64,000 bases of DNA, from positions 248,001 through 312,000 of the forward strand of contig CAZPQK010000003.1 of NCBI GenBank assembly GCA_964588695.1, read 5' to 3'. The stretch is from CAZPQK01 sp964588695 (GTDB lineage: Bacteria > Krumholzibacteriota > Krumholzibacteriia > WVZY01 > JAKEHA01). The notes under the pieces are model-generated. The model ran no database searches and was not told the origin of the DNA. It was given only the letters and a program-made list of their open reading frames with translations. The translations under genes and the position numbers were made by a program. Positions 41,965 to 50,450 of this stretch are shown one piece after another. Within the stretch, counting starts at the first letter, position 1. Each line of letters starts with the position of its first letter.

Positions 41965-44334
41965 ATGAAATGGTTTACGGCGGCAGCGCTACTACTTGCC
42001 CTGGCCGGGCCGACAAGCGCGGCTTTGGACTGGGTGAACGACGGTGTAAAAGTGCACGGAAACAACACCGAGGCGCAGTTTCGGATTCCCGCTGTAGTCG
42101 GTACGGCGACGGGTATTTTTACTGCGTCGGTTCACGACGACTCGGGCGACGGACATCGCGTTCTGGTCCAGAAGTTTAACAAGTGTGGAACCAAGCAATT
42201 TGGTAACAACGGAGTTCGACCCGATAACGTTACCGGCGACATTAACTTTGTTGACATGATTGACGACGGCGCCGGCGGAGTCATTGTTGCGTGGCAAAAA
42301 GGAAATCCCGGTGACGTTTACGTCCAACGTTACGATCCGCAAGGGAACCCGCTTTGGACGGCCGGCGGCATTAATCTTAGTTTTTCGGACGAGAATGATA
42401 TTCGCCCGAAGCTTTTAACCGATAAGAACAACGGATGCATTGTTGTTTGGGAACAGCTCGGAACCACTCGCTACATTCTGGGCCAGCGTGTGGTTGCAGG
42501 TGGTTTCATGGTGTGGAACCCGTGGGGCGGAAAGCGGATGACCACGGGTACGACTGACGAGATTCTGACCGACCTCGTGTATGGTTCGATTGACCCGGGC
42601 GTTACCGACGCAATCATTGGCTTCTACCGGGGTACCGATCACTTCGCGGTGAAAGTTGATGACAATGGAGACCCGTTGTGGAGCAGCGCCGGTGTGTTGG
42701 CGAGCGGTACCGATGGTATTAATGGCGGCGGCGCAATCGCCCCCGACAACCAGGGTGGAGTTTACGTTGCCTTCCAGGTATTGGAAGGCGGGGGTACATT
42801 CGAAAACATTCGCATCGCAAAGATCGGTGTCGGTGGAACGGTATCACAAAGTTTCGAGGTCGGAGCGCTGGGTGCGTACGATTACGCGCCGGTTATGCAA
42901 GCGGTTGGCGCCAACAAACTCCACGTGGCCTACGCGCGGGAAGGCATTGTGAACACCGGCTACATGGTTCAGATCTGGAATAACAATGTTACCGAAACTC
43001 AAATAAGTTCCCCGGGAACTGGGTCGGTGAGTCCCTCCGACCTTGCCTACGACGGACAGGGTGCTAGCGTTGTGGTTTGGACCGATGGTCGTAACGCGAC
43101 TCAGGACGTATACGCCGCGCACTTTAACGGAAGTTCACTTAGTGAGTGGGGAGGGCCTTCGGGTAAAGCGGTGTGTACCGCTACCGGGTCGCAGAACGAC
43201 CCCGTAATTGCGCCGATTGCGTACAACCATTGGACGCGGTCGGATTTTGCGGTGGTGTGGATTGATGATCGCGCCAACTGGGAGCGTCGCGTCTACGCGC
43301 AGCGGCTTGAAGGTCACAACGGCGTTTGGGGCAACGCCGACCCCAAGATCGGAAGCATTTACGATTGCGACGGCGCCGACGAAGGCGGGTGCTTGGGTAT
43401 CGAGTGGATTCGTAGCCAGGTCGACGGCCCGCTATTGCCATTCGACCCACCGAATCCGGTGGTGAACTATTCGTTCTGGCGTGCGGTCGACGTGTTACCA
43501 CTGTTTCCGCCCGATCCGGTTTGCGTCGCACGCGGAACCCACGAACACGCCGGGCAAACATGCCCGTGGGAATGGGTGGCCAACTACGACGCTTTCGAAG
43601 CCGAGACCTACTTTACGACGTTACCCACTACGCGCGACGCTGCGCCCGGCGACCCGGCGATGCATTACTTTGTGATCCTGGCCGAAGACGAAATTGGTGG
43701 CTACTACATCTCTGCCGTCGACAGCGGTGCGTCGCACGACGAAATAGCGCCCAGCGAACCGGGCGAGTTGAACGCGAACCAGGTGGGAAGCTGGGCATAC
43801 CTTGACTGGCTGCCGGTTCCCGAGCCGGACTTAGCCTTCTATCGCATCTACCGGGGTAACGGGCCCAACCCACTGCTGCATTTATTTTCGCTCGTTGGAA
43901 CCGCCACGACGACCGAGTTCACTGACGAAAACTACAACCCCGGTGCCAACCACCACTATCGCGTGGTGGCGGTCGACGACAACGGAAACGCAAGTGTACC
44001 CAGTACCATAGTCGGACCAATTCACAACCCGACGGGAACGCCAACGGTGGCGCCGCAGGCGCTCGCATTGCAATCCCCCTACCCGAATCCGTTTAACGGA
44101 ACAACGTCGTTGCGTGTGGGATTGCCGGAACAGTCGGACCTGCGGGTGGATGTGTTTGATGTCGCCGGTCGCAAGGTTTACTCCGAAACCAGGCGGAACT
44201 TGCAACGTGGATGGCACGATCTGGAGTTTGCGGGAAGGAATTCGCGCGATGCGCGATTGGCCAGTGGTGTGTACTTTTACCGGGTGCGTGCTGCCGGAAC
44301 GGTACTAACGCGCAAGCTGGTTATCTCGCGCTAG
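41965..44334 (+). CDS. Large secreted protein with Fn3-like domain and T9SS sorting domain
   Basis: A 789-residue exported protein. I chose the ATG at 41965 (AGGAG at seven nt); a TTG three nt before is in frame. The signal peptide ends AGPTSAA. Residues 20-450 are a repetitive beta-propeller-like region (DGAGGVIVAWQKGNPGDVYV, NGCIVVWEQLGTTRY, GASVVVWTDGRNATQDVYA). A Cys-containing middle region follows, then a Fn3-like domain (AYLDWLPVPEPDLAFYRIYR, YRVVAVDDNGNAS) and the T9SS C-terminal domain (LQSPYPNPFNGTTSLRVGL to RKLVISR). It is predicted to be a surface-secreted binding protein. A terminator hairpin is shared with the converging ECF gene. Confidence 0.88.
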   Translation: MKWFTAAALLLALAGPTSAALDWVNDGVKVHGNNTEAQFRIPAVVGTATGIFTASVHDDSGDGHRVLVQKFNKCGTKQFGNNGVRPDNVTGDINFVDMIDDGAGGVIVAWQKGNPGDVYVQRYDPQGNPLWTAGGINLSFSDENDIRPKLLTDKNNGCIVVWEQLGTTRYILGQRVVAGGFMVWNPWGGKRMTTGTTDEILTDLVYGSIDPGVTDAIIGFYRGTDHFAVKVDDNGDPLWSSAGVLASGTDGINGGGAIAPDNQGGVYVAFQVLEGGGTFENIRIAKIGVGGTVSQSFEVGALGAYDYAPVMQAVGANKLHVAYAREGIVNTGYMVQIWNNNVTETQISSPGTGSVSPSDLAYDGQGASVVVWTDGRNATQDVYAAHFNGSSLSEWGGPSGKAVCTATGSQNDPVIAPIAYNHWTRSDFAVVWIDDRANWERRVYAQRLEGHNGVWGNADPKIGSIYDCDGADEGGCLGIEWIRSQVDGPLLPFDPPNPVVNYSFWRAVDVLPLFPPDPVCVARGTHEHAGQTCPWEWVANYDAFEAETYFTTLPTTRDAAPGDPAMHYFVILAEDEIGGYYISAVDSGASHDEIAPSEPGELNANQVGSWAYLDWLPVPEPDLAFYRIYRGNGPNPLLHLFSLVGTATTTEFTDENYNPGANHHYRVVAVDDNGNASVPSTIVGPIHNPTGTPTVAPQALALQSPYPNPFNGTTSLRVGLPEQSDLRVDVFDVAGRKVYSETRRNLQRGWHDLEFAGRNSRDARLASGVYFYRVRAAGTVLTRKLVISR

Positions 44335-44343
44335 TGGCGACAA

Positions 44344-44374
44344 GGGCGGAGCAGGCTAGGTGTCTGCTTCGCCC
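44344..44374. terminator. Bidirectional terminator hairpin
   Basis: An 11-bp stem (44344-44354 with 44364-44374, one G-U pair) and a nine-base loop between convergent genes. It overlaps the last codons of the ECF gene. Confidence 0.6.
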
Positions 44375-44922
44375 AACTCGCGAAACAACCAGGCCCGCGA
44401 AAAGTTCCAACGGCGGCGTACGGTGCGTTCGCCAATATCGAGAACCGCGGCCACTTCGGCTTCGGTCAGTCCGCCAAAGTACTTGAGTTCTACAATCTGT
44501 GAATCCAGCTCGCTGTGCGAATGCAACTTCTCCATCGCATGGTTCAAAGCCAACAAGTCAAAGGACCACTCGGTTGAAGCGGCGGCATCGGTCAGCGTTA
44601 CCCGTAACAGACCGCCACCACGCTTTTGACGATTGCGGGCGCGGGCGTGGTCAATTAACACACGGCGAATCTGAGCGGCCGCGATTCGAATAAAGTGAAC
44701 CCGATTTTCCCAACTCAGGCTTCGTTGTTGGGCGAGTCGCATGTAGACTTCGTGCACCAATGCCGTGGGTTGCAGCGTGTGGTCGTCGCGTTCGTGCCGA
44801 AGGTGGTGCGCGGCGACGGCGCGAAGTTCGTCGTACACCAGCCCGATAGCCTCTTCCAGGGTGCCGGGAGAATCGGACGTCTCGATTAGCTCGCGAAGGC
44901 GGGACAGGTTGTCGTTGCTCAC
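44356..44922 (-). CDS. ECF-type RNA polymerase sigma factor (downstream of its kinase)
   Basis: A 188-residue sigma factor. Region 2 is GLVYDELRAVAAHHLRHE, TLQPTALVHEVYMRLAQ and HFIRIAAAQIRRVLIDHAR; region 4 is VELKYFGGLTEAEVAAVLD and ERTVRRRWNFSRAWLF. I chose the GTG at 44922, which overlaps the TGA of the kinase gene by four nt, implying translational coupling. Gene order (kinase then sigma) is the reverse of the 28322-25119 pair. The control target is unknown. Confidence 0.9.
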   Translation of the reverse strand: MSNDNLSRLRELIETSDSPGTLEEAIGLVYDELRAVAAHHLRHERDDHTLQPTALVHEVYMRLAQQRSLSWENRVHFIRIAAAQIRRVLIDHARARNRQKRGGGLLRVTLTDAAASTEWSFDLLALNHAMEKLHSHSELDSQIVELKYFGGLTEAEVAAVLDIGERTVRRRWNFSRAWLFRELGEADT

Positions 44923-47255
44923 TGGCCGCCCCCGGAAAGTTCGCGAAAACGTGTCGCCGCCGTCGCGTTGCCGGTGTTTTCGTATAGTTTTACCAGGGCC
45001 ACCGCGATTTCGCGACAGCGCGGGTGTGATTCGGGCCAAACGCTGCTGAGGTGTTGGTAGTTGGCGCTAAGAATCGGCTCTGCTGTGTCGTAACGTCCCG
45101 CCTCTACCAGCGTCACTCCGTATGCGCCTTCCACAAAAGTGATTCGCATGTCACCGGGCTCCAGCACCTTCTTAACCACGGCAACCGCTTGTTCGTGTTC
45201 GGCGAGTGCTTCGTCGTATCGTTGCATCACCCGTAGCTGCTTGGCCATGTTGCCGCGGACATATGCGGTTGGCCATTGCTCGGTTCCAAAGGCCGACGAC
45301 ACCATGGCGAGCAGTTGCCGGTAGATCCCTAGGGCCTTGTCGTGCTCGCCTTTTTGCTGAGCAATCTCGCCAAGCAGATCGTAGAGATGCCCCATCACCG
45401 GATTCGGTCCAAGCTCCTGTTGGACCTGCGCCAGAAGTTGTTCGGTCATGGTCTCGGCCTTGTCGACACCCCCGGAGCGCAGCTCACACCGCAAGTACTC
45501 AATAAAGAGCTCCAATGTCCGAATCTCCATCGGTCCAATGTTGTCTTGCGAGTTCTTAACGCACGGCCACAGCAACGTAGCTGCTTCAGCGTAACGGGTC
45601 TGGTCTTTTAGCAAACGCCCCATGAATCCACAGGCGTTGAGGTAGCCCGGGTGAGTTGGCTGCGCAGCGTTCATCGCCATTCTGATGTCGACGCCAAGAC
45701 TCTCCGCTTCGGCCATGCGATAGCTATCCAGAAAAACGGTTCCTACGTTAACCATGTCCACCAGCAGTTCCGGCTGTGGTTCGTGTCCATAGACACTGTG
45801 GGTTAGTTGCAGTCCCCGCGCCCAGTGTTCGGCGCCGCGGAGTTCCTGGCCGATGGAACGGTAGGTGAGTCCAATCGCACGATGGGCTTCGGCTGCAAGT
45901 TCGGGTTCGTCGGCGAACTGTTCGTCGATCGCGGCGGCTGCGTCGTCGATAACATCTAGTACTTTTACGTCGCGGCCCGACTGCATGGGGTCGGCCGACG
46001 AAAGCATGTCTACCAGAAAGTCGGAAACCATTCTGGCCTTTCGGGCTTCGACGGTGGCGCGTTTACGCTCCTCCACCGCGGTCGCCCATCCGGTAAGCGA
46101 AACGGCAAGGCCGGCTATCAAAAAGACGACCGCTGCGCATCCCGCTGCGACCACGCCGCGGTTGCGGCGAGCGAACTTGCGAAACTGATAGAACGTGCTC
46201 GGAGGCCGCGCGGCAATCGGCTGGTCGTTTAAAAAACGGGTAAGGTCGGCAGCCAACTCGCCCGCCGATCCATAGCGTCGGTCGCGTTCTTTTTCCAGGC
46301 ACTTTGCAACGATGGTTTCCAGGTCGGTAGGGTAGCTATCACCGCGTGTGCGCATGGTGACCGCGTCGTCGTCGGAGATCACCCGCGCCGCTTCGGGCAG
46401 TGACTTGCCGGACAATTCGTACGGAAGGTGACCGGTGATCAGTTCGTACCCGACCACACCCAGGGCATAAATGTCAGACCGAGTATCCAGCGACTCGTGT
46501 CTTCCGGCCACTTGTTCCGGACTCATGTAGGGAAGTGTGCCGATTACTTGCCCGATATCGGTATGCATGGTGGTGGCTTGTACGTCGGCGTCGGTAATCC
46601 GCGCGATTCCAAAGTCCAAGACCTTGGGCTGTCCGTCACCGCGCACCAGAATGTTTGCCGGCTTAAGGTCGCGGTGAATGATGCCTTTTTGATGCGCGTG
46701 ATGAATCGCTTCGCAGACGCGCACCCATAGTTGGACACGGGCACGCGTATCAAGTCGGTTGGCGACGGCGTAGTCGGTAAGCGGAACGCCGTTAATGAAC
46801 TCCATAACAAAGTAAGGCTGCTCACCGTTGTTGCCCTGGGTAGTGCCGGCGTCGAAAATCTGCGCGATACCAGGATGATCGAGGCGACCGAGCACTTCGG
46901 CTTCCAGCTTGAAGCGGCGCAGCGCGTTGTCGGAAACGTAGTTTCCGCGGATGACTTTAATAGCAACGTCACGACGCGGATGCTCTTGCTCGGCACGAAG
47001 CACAACACCCATTCCACCTTGGGCAATTTGCTCGCGGACGGTGTACTTGCCGATGACCTTTCCCGCCCAGCCGGCGGGCGACTGCGACAAAAAGCCCCCC
47101 ATTTTGCGCTCGGCGCTTAGCAGCCCGTCGACTTCTCGTCGCAACGCCGGGTCGTCGGCGCAGGTTCTGCGTAAGAACTCGGCGCGCTCGGCTTCGGGCA
47201 GGTCCATGGCCCGTTCGTAAACATCGCGGGCACGTTCAAACTGGTCGTCGCTCAT
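44919..47255 (-). CDS. Membrane Ser/Thr protein kinase with TPR region
   Basis: A 778-residue kinase: N-terminal helix FERARDVYERAMDLPEAERA as in ECF-linked kinases, kinase domain with QGGMGVVLRAE, VAIKVIRG, HRDLKPANILV (near 192), DFGIARI and GTLPYMSPEQ, one TM helix (AAVVFLIAGLAVSLTGWA, about 370-390) and a TPR-rich C-terminal part likely outside the membrane. All kinase catalytic residues are present. The tail is only about half conserved relative to the 25119 kinase, so inputs probably differ. It forms a coupled pair with the ECF gene at 44356. Confidence 0.9.
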   Translation of the reverse strand: MSDDQFERARDVYERAMDLPEAERAEFLRRTCADDPALRREVDGLLSAERKMGGFLSQSPAGWAGKVIGKYTVREQIAQGGMGVVLRAEQEHPRRDVAIKVIRGNYVSDNALRRFKLEAEVLGRLDHPGIAQIFDAGTTQGNNGEQPYFVMEFINGVPLTDYAVANRLDTRARVQLWVRVCEAIHHAHQKGIIHRDLKPANILVRGDGQPKVLDFGIARITDADVQATTMHTDIGQVIGTLPYMSPEQVAGRHESLDTRSDIYALGVVGYELITGHLPYELSGKSLPEAARVISDDDAVTMRTRGDSYPTDLETIVAKCLEKERDRRYGSAGELAADLTRFLNDQPIAARPPSTFYQFRKFARRNRGVVAAGCAAVVFLIAGLAVSLTGWATAVEERKRATVEARKARMVSDFLVDMLSSADPMQSGRDVKVLDVIDDAAAAIDEQFADEPELAAEAHRAIGLTYRSIGQELRGAEHWARGLQLTHSVYGHEPQPELLVDMVNVGTVFLDSYRMAEAESLGVDIRMAMNAAQPTHPGYLNACGFMGRLLKDQTRYAEAATLLWPCVKNSQDNIGPMEIRTLELFIEYLRCELRSGGVDKAETMTEQLLAQVQQELGPNPVMGHLYDLLGEIAQQKGEHDKALGIYRQLLAMVSSAFGTEQWPTAYVRGNMAKQLRVMQRYDEALAEHEQAVAVVKKVLEPGDMRITFVEGAYGVTLVEAGRYDTAEPILSANYQHLSSVWPESHPRCREIAVALVKLYENTGNATAATRFRELSGGGQ

Positions 47256-47366
47256 TGCTTAATTATAAGGGGTAGTGGTAATGGATGGGGAACAATGCCG
47301 TGTGGGCGTAACCAATTGATAGCAAGCAAGTTATACATATGGGTGGGATTTTGGGCGTTCATCGTC

Positions 47367-47396
47367 TTGGTTTGCCACGTCTCGATATGGTATCAT
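47367..47396 (+). promoter_or_regulatory. Promoter candidate for the GDGPK-repeat peptide gene
   Basis: TTGGTT (47367-47372), an 18-bp spacer and TATCAT (47391-47396), about 57 nt upstream of the start codon. Confidence 0.55.
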
Positions 47397-47453
47397 TAAC
47401 GCGAGGCCGCTAAATTAGCGAAGGCATGCCTAACTTCTTCGAAGGAGACCGCA

Positions 47454-47585
47454 ATGTTTGGTGGCGATCCTAAAGGTAACGATCCGAAATTCGGTGACGG
47501 CCCGAAAGGCGATGGTCCCAAGGGTGATGGCCCTAAGGGCGATGGCCCCAAGGGTGACGGCCCGAAAGGTGATCAGCCTATCTAA
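47454..47585 (+). CDS. 43-residue GDGPK-repeat peptide, unrecognised
   Basis: A short gene with complete signals: GAAGGAGACC just before the ATG, a promoter candidate upstream and a strong terminator directly after. The peptide begins MFGGDPKGNDPKF, then has five exact GDGPK units (residues 14-38) and ends GDQPI. Asp falls at residues 5, 10, 15, 20, 25, 30, 35 and 40, an exact five-residue period. The five units differ in DNA only at third codon positions (CCG/CCC/CCT, AAA/AAG, GAC/GAT), so the peptide sequence itself is under selection. No signal peptide, TM segment or Cys. It is not collagen-like, since Gly is not at every third position. The function is unknown; a RiPP precursor or disordered ion-binding peptide is possible. 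Confidence 0.8.
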   Translation: MFGGDPKGNDPKFGDGPKGDGPKGDGPKGDGPKGDGPKGDQPI

Positions 47586-47606
47586 GTTTAGTCTTAGATG
47601 ACGAGC

Positions 47607-47642
47607 AAAGAAGGTCGCGCATAGCGCGGCCTTCTTTTTTTT
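47607..47642 (+). terminator. Intrinsic terminator of the GDGPK-repeat gene
   Basis: A 14-bp stem (47607-47620 with 47624-47637, one T-G pair), a three-base loop and a long T run. It ends at the stop codon of the converging ATP-grasp gene. Confidence 0.88.
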
Positions 47643-48492
47643 ACCCGGCGTCGATGAGCGAGTACAGCCCGCGCGCCATTACGCCCTGGCGATGCAACTT
47701 CTCCGGATCGTCTGATGGGCTAAAGCCAATCGTCTTGTTGGCGTCGATCAGAACCGGCGCACCGTTGTGCATCACGAAATCAAACTTTCCATAGTCGAAA
47801 CCCAGTTGGCGACGTAACTCGACAATCGCGGCGGGTGGTTCTTCGCGTTCGCTGTCGATGGCGTTGTCGGCCGTTACAATGGGATTCACACCCCAGAAGC
47901 GATTGCAAGTGGTGCTGTCTCCCAAAAAATAGTAGCTGTGCATTGCGTAATACTCACCGTCGCGCTCGGGTAGAAACTTCTCGACGACCAGGCGTTTGTC
48001 GCTAAAGCACGCGGCCGGTACGTCGCTCACCCGAGTGTAGACATGGTAGTCGGATTGGGCTTGTGGCAATGACGCCGTGGCAAGTCGTGTCTGCAGTCGG
48101 CGCCAGCGTTTGCTTAGGCGCAAAGGAAGCCGCCGGGGACGGAGGTCTTGCTCCGGCCGTCCGGCGAAGTTCAGGTTTGACTTTACAATTACGGGGCCGG
48201 CAAACGCGTCCCCTGGATCGACTACGTGATTGCTAATAGTGGACTTGCGAATGTCGGCCACGGAACCATTAACCGCAATCGGGTGTCGTCGGGCAAAGTC
48301 GAGATATTCGCCGGGCACTACCGAAAGGTTGACGTGTACAAAACACACATCGGCAACCGTGTCCCGTGTGGGGCCGAACTGGTGAATAACCTCGTGGCCG
48401 TCGTTTTCCCAGTGCCGAGCCAGCGCAGTGGCGTAGTAGCGGGTGATTCGGTGCGGCGGGTCATGGCGATGAAACAGCAGCAAGATTCGCAT
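47641..48492 (-). CDS. ATP-grasp fold protein (RimK/glutathione synthetase-like)
   Basis: A 283-residue cytosolic protein. An N-terminal Rossmann-like preATP-grasp part (LLFHRHDPPHRITRYYATAL) precedes ATP-grasp elements: IVKSNLNFAGRPEQD (ATP Lys region), LVVEKFLPERDGEYYAMHSY (hinge acidic residues), and FDYGKFDFVMHNGAPVLIDA followed by NKT, with the Asp/Asn Mg ligands. The family joins a carboxylate to an amine or thiol with ATP. The reading frame has no Shine-Dalgarno; TAGAAT ends seven nt upstream, suggesting a leaderless mRNA. It converges on the GDGPK peptide gene and shares its terminator. The substrate is unknown. Confidence 0.82.
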   Translation of the reverse strand: MRILLLFHRHDPPHRITRYYATALARHWENDGHEVIHQFGPTRDTVADVCFVHVNLSVVPGEYLDFARRHPIAVNGSVADIRKSTISNHVVDPGDAFAGPVIVKSNLNFAGRPEQDLRPRRLPLRLSKRWRRLQTRLATASLPQAQSDYHVYTRVSDVPAACFSDKRLVVEKFLPERDGEYYAMHSYYFLGDSTTCNRFWGVNPIVTADNAIDSEREEPPAAIVELRRQLGFDYGKFDFVMHNGAPVLIDANKTIGFSPSDDPEKLHRQGVMARGLYSLIDAG

Positions 48493-48499
48493 TGTTGAG

Positions 48500-48505
48500 A
48501 TTCTA
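48500..48505 (-). promoter_or_regulatory. TANNNT box of a putative leaderless transcript (ATP-grasp gene)
   Basis: On the minus strand TAGAAT ends 7 nt before the ATG at 48492. Confidence 0.45.
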
Positions 48506-48554
48506 CGGGAATCCGTGGGTGCAATCTAAGGCAAAAACGCAGGACAAGCTTGTT

Positions 48555-48583
48555 TTGACGATTCTCGGCGGGCGGGCTAGACT
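48555..48583 (+). promoter_or_regulatory. Sigma70-like promoter of the DUF4412-like gene
   Basis: TTGACG (48555-48560), a 17-bp spacer and TAGACT (48578-48583), 29 nt before the ATG. Confidence 0.65.
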
Positions 48584-48612
48584 ACGACTGTCTTGAACCG
48601 AAGGAGATTAGA

Positions 48613-49272
48613 ATGCTACGAAATATAATTGCCGCCGCGCTTGTTGTCGCAATGGTGGCCCCGGTTGCGGCCAAAGAGATCAACTACATGGAGCTAAAGC
48701 GCTACGGCGTGGAAAAGGCCAAGGTTGTGTATCAGGTAACCGGAATGTCGGAGGGGACCGAAGAGTTGTGGTTCGACACCTATGGCATGCGCGAGCGCAA
48801 GCAAACCACGACTAACACGATGGGTATTACCACCAACGCGATGTCGATCCTTAACGGACCGGATTCGTATCATGTGGACATGAACGGGAAAACCGCCACT
48901 CGCACCGACACGCCATTGCTCAAACAGGCAGCCGAAACCCACGGAGAAAAAGATCTGCACAAGATTTCGATGGATGCGCTGAAGGCTGGCGGCGCCAAGA
49001 TCATCGGCAAGGAGACGGTGTTGGGTAAAGAGTGCGAAGTGTGGCAAACCGGCGGACAGATGGGAGCGACGTTGTGGCTGTGGAATGGACTGATGCTGCG
49101 AACGGTGACCAAGCTGGGGAATACCGAAATGCGGATCGAAGCCACCTCGATCGATACCAAGGTGAACTTCTCCGACGCAGACTTTTATCCGCCTGAGGGA
49201 TATGAAGTCAGCGAAGGTGGCAACGCGATGCAAAAGCTTGAGCAATACAAGCAGATGATGAAAAAGAACTAG
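48613..49272 (+). CDS. Exported DUF4412-like protein
   Basis: A 219-residue periplasmic protein. A signal peptide ends APVAAKE. The domain has strands typical of DUF4412/LolA-like folds: KVVYQVTGMSEGTEELWF, YHVDMNGKTATRT, KIIGKETVLGKECEVWQTG and ATLWLWNGLMLRTVTK. The IGKETVLGKECEVW block is characteristic. Many Met residues near the C-terminus (YKQMMKKN) end the protein. It likely binds a lipid or hydrophobic molecule. CGAAGGAG precedes the ATG. A promoter and terminator make it monocistronic. Confidence 0.8.
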   Translation: MLRNIIAAALVVAMVAPVAAKEINYMELKRYGVEKAKVVYQVTGMSEGTEELWFDTYGMRERKQTTTNTMGITTNAMSILNGPDSYHVDMNGKTATRTDTPLLKQAAETHGEKDLHKISMDALKAGGAKIIGKETVLGKECEVWQTGGQMGATLWLWNGLMLRTVTKLGNTEMRIEATSIDTKVNFSDADFYPPEGYEVSEGGNAMQKLEQYKQMMKKN

Positions 49273-49294
49273 ATTGGCTGGCATCAATCTCGGG

Positions 49295-49328
49295 ATCCCG
49301 ACCTCGTAAAGAGGTCGGGATTTTTTTG
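49295..49328 (+). terminator. Intrinsic terminator of the DUF4412-like gene
   Basis: A perfect 11-bp stem (49295-49305 with 49311-49321), a five-base loop and seven Ts. Confidence 0.9.
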
Positions 49329-49511
49329 TTGGGTTACCAACTTTTCCCGATCGTGCCTTGTACTTTCTAGTAAATAAACGAGGGCCGGTCACTCGACTAG
49401 AAAAATTGGTGTGGAGGGGATGGAGCAAAACTTCAGAGCAAGCTGCGGACTCTGGTGTTACGGCGACATCTCTTCCATCCAATTTTTTTGCTTTTCTGCG
49501 GGTTAGGGCGT

Positions 49512-49517
49512 TATGAT
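49512..49517 (+). promoter_or_regulatory. TANNNT box of a putative leaderless transcript (nitronate monooxygenase)
   Basis: TATGAT ends 6 nt before the GTG at 49524, with no Shine-Dalgarno. Confidence 0.45.
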
Positions 49518-49523
49518 GCGTCC

Positions 49524-50450
49524 GTGCACACACTCAAGAACCTAAGAATACCCGCGGTCGCGGCGCCCATGTTTCTGGTGTCGGGTCCCGATCTGGTGGT
49601 GGCCGCGTGTCGCGCCGGAGTAGTTGGTACTTTTCCCGCTCTGAATCAACGGACCACAGAGGGGTACATCGCGTGGCTTGACGACATCGAGAGCCGTTTA
49701 CAAGCTGCGCGCGATCGCGGTGAGCGACCCGCGCCGTACGGCGTAAATCTGATCGTACATAAAACCAACGAACGCCTGCAGGCCGATCTCGAAGTTACGA
49801 TTCAGCGACGGGTGCCGTTGGTTATTACATCGTTGGGTGCGGTCAGCAAGTTGGTGGAATCGGTTCACGCCTACGGCGGTTTGGTCTACCACGATGTGAT
49901 CAACGCCCGTCATGCTCGGAAAGCTGCGGACGCAGGTGTTGACGGTCTCATCGCGGTAGCCGCAGGCGCGGGTGGACACGCGGGTAACGTAAATCCGTTT
50001 GCGTTGCTCGCCGAGTTGAGGAGTTTCTTTTCGGGGACGATTTTGTTGGCCGGAGGTATTTCGACGGGTAGAGACATTGCAGCGGCCGAGATGATGGGTG
50101 CCGACCTTGCGTACTTGGGGACGCGCTTTATCGCGACCCGGGAGAGCCTGGCGCCGGACGCGTACAAGCAGATGATTGTGGATTCTACGGCGAAGGACGT
50201 GCTCTACACCGACCGCGTCACTGGAATTTCAGCAAACTTTTTGCGCCCGTCGTTGGTGGGGGCTGGGCTCGACCCCGATAATCTGCAAGCCCCGGGAGAG
50301 GTGAACGTCGGCGCCGAGTTGGAACATGCGCGGGCGTGGCGCGACCTGTGGAGTGCCGGGCAGGGCGTGGGTGCGATTGCCGACATCCCTACCACGGCCG
50401 ATCTGTGCGAACGATTAGTCCGTGAGTATCACGACGCTCGTGATGGTTAA
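49524..50450 (+). CDS. Nitronate monooxygenase
   Basis: A 308-residue FMN enzyme of the 2-nitropropane dioxygenase family, converting nitronates to carbonyl compounds. Seen: PAVAAPMFLVSGPDLVVAAC, VGTFPALNQRT, YGVNLIVHKTNERL, HDVINARHARKAADAGVDG, the FMN-phosphate loop AVAAGAGGHAGNVNPFALL, and LLAGGISTGRDIAAAEMMGA, with TRFIATRES after. The GTG at 49524 is the only start giving this family N-terminus and has a TANNNT box six nt upstream. The last four bases (TTAA) also carry the stop of the opposite sulfotransferase gene. Confidence 0.9.
   Translation: MHTLKNLRIPAVAAPMFLVSGPDLVVAACRAGVVGTFPALNQRTTEGYIAWLDDIESRLQAARDRGERPAPYGVNLIVHKTNERLQADLEVTIQRRVPLVITSLGAVSKLVESVHAYGGLVYHDVINARHARKAADAGVDGLIAVAAGAGGHAGNVNPFALLAELRSFFSGTILLAGGISTGRDIAAAEMMGADLAYLGTRFIATRESLAPDAYKQMIVDSTAKDVLYTDRVTGISANFLRPSLVGAGLDPDNLQAPGEVNVGAELEHARAWRDLWSAGQGVGAIADIPTTADLCERLVREYHDARDG

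Noticed and set aside
47454..47585. Collagen-like classification of the GDGPK peptide
   Set aside because: Collagen needs Gly at every third position. Here Gly falls at two of every five positions (G-D-G-P-K), so the peptide is not collagen-like.
49420..49506. A 28-codon reading frame after GGAGGGG
   Set aside because: The ribosome-like sequence is too close to the ATG, codon use is odd and no homologous features are seen. Not called as a gene.
49501..49517. GTTAGGGCGTTATGATG resembling the start of an integron cassette
   Set aside because: There is no inverse core 60-140 bp upstream, and the same bases serve as the TANNNT box of the next gene. Probably chance.
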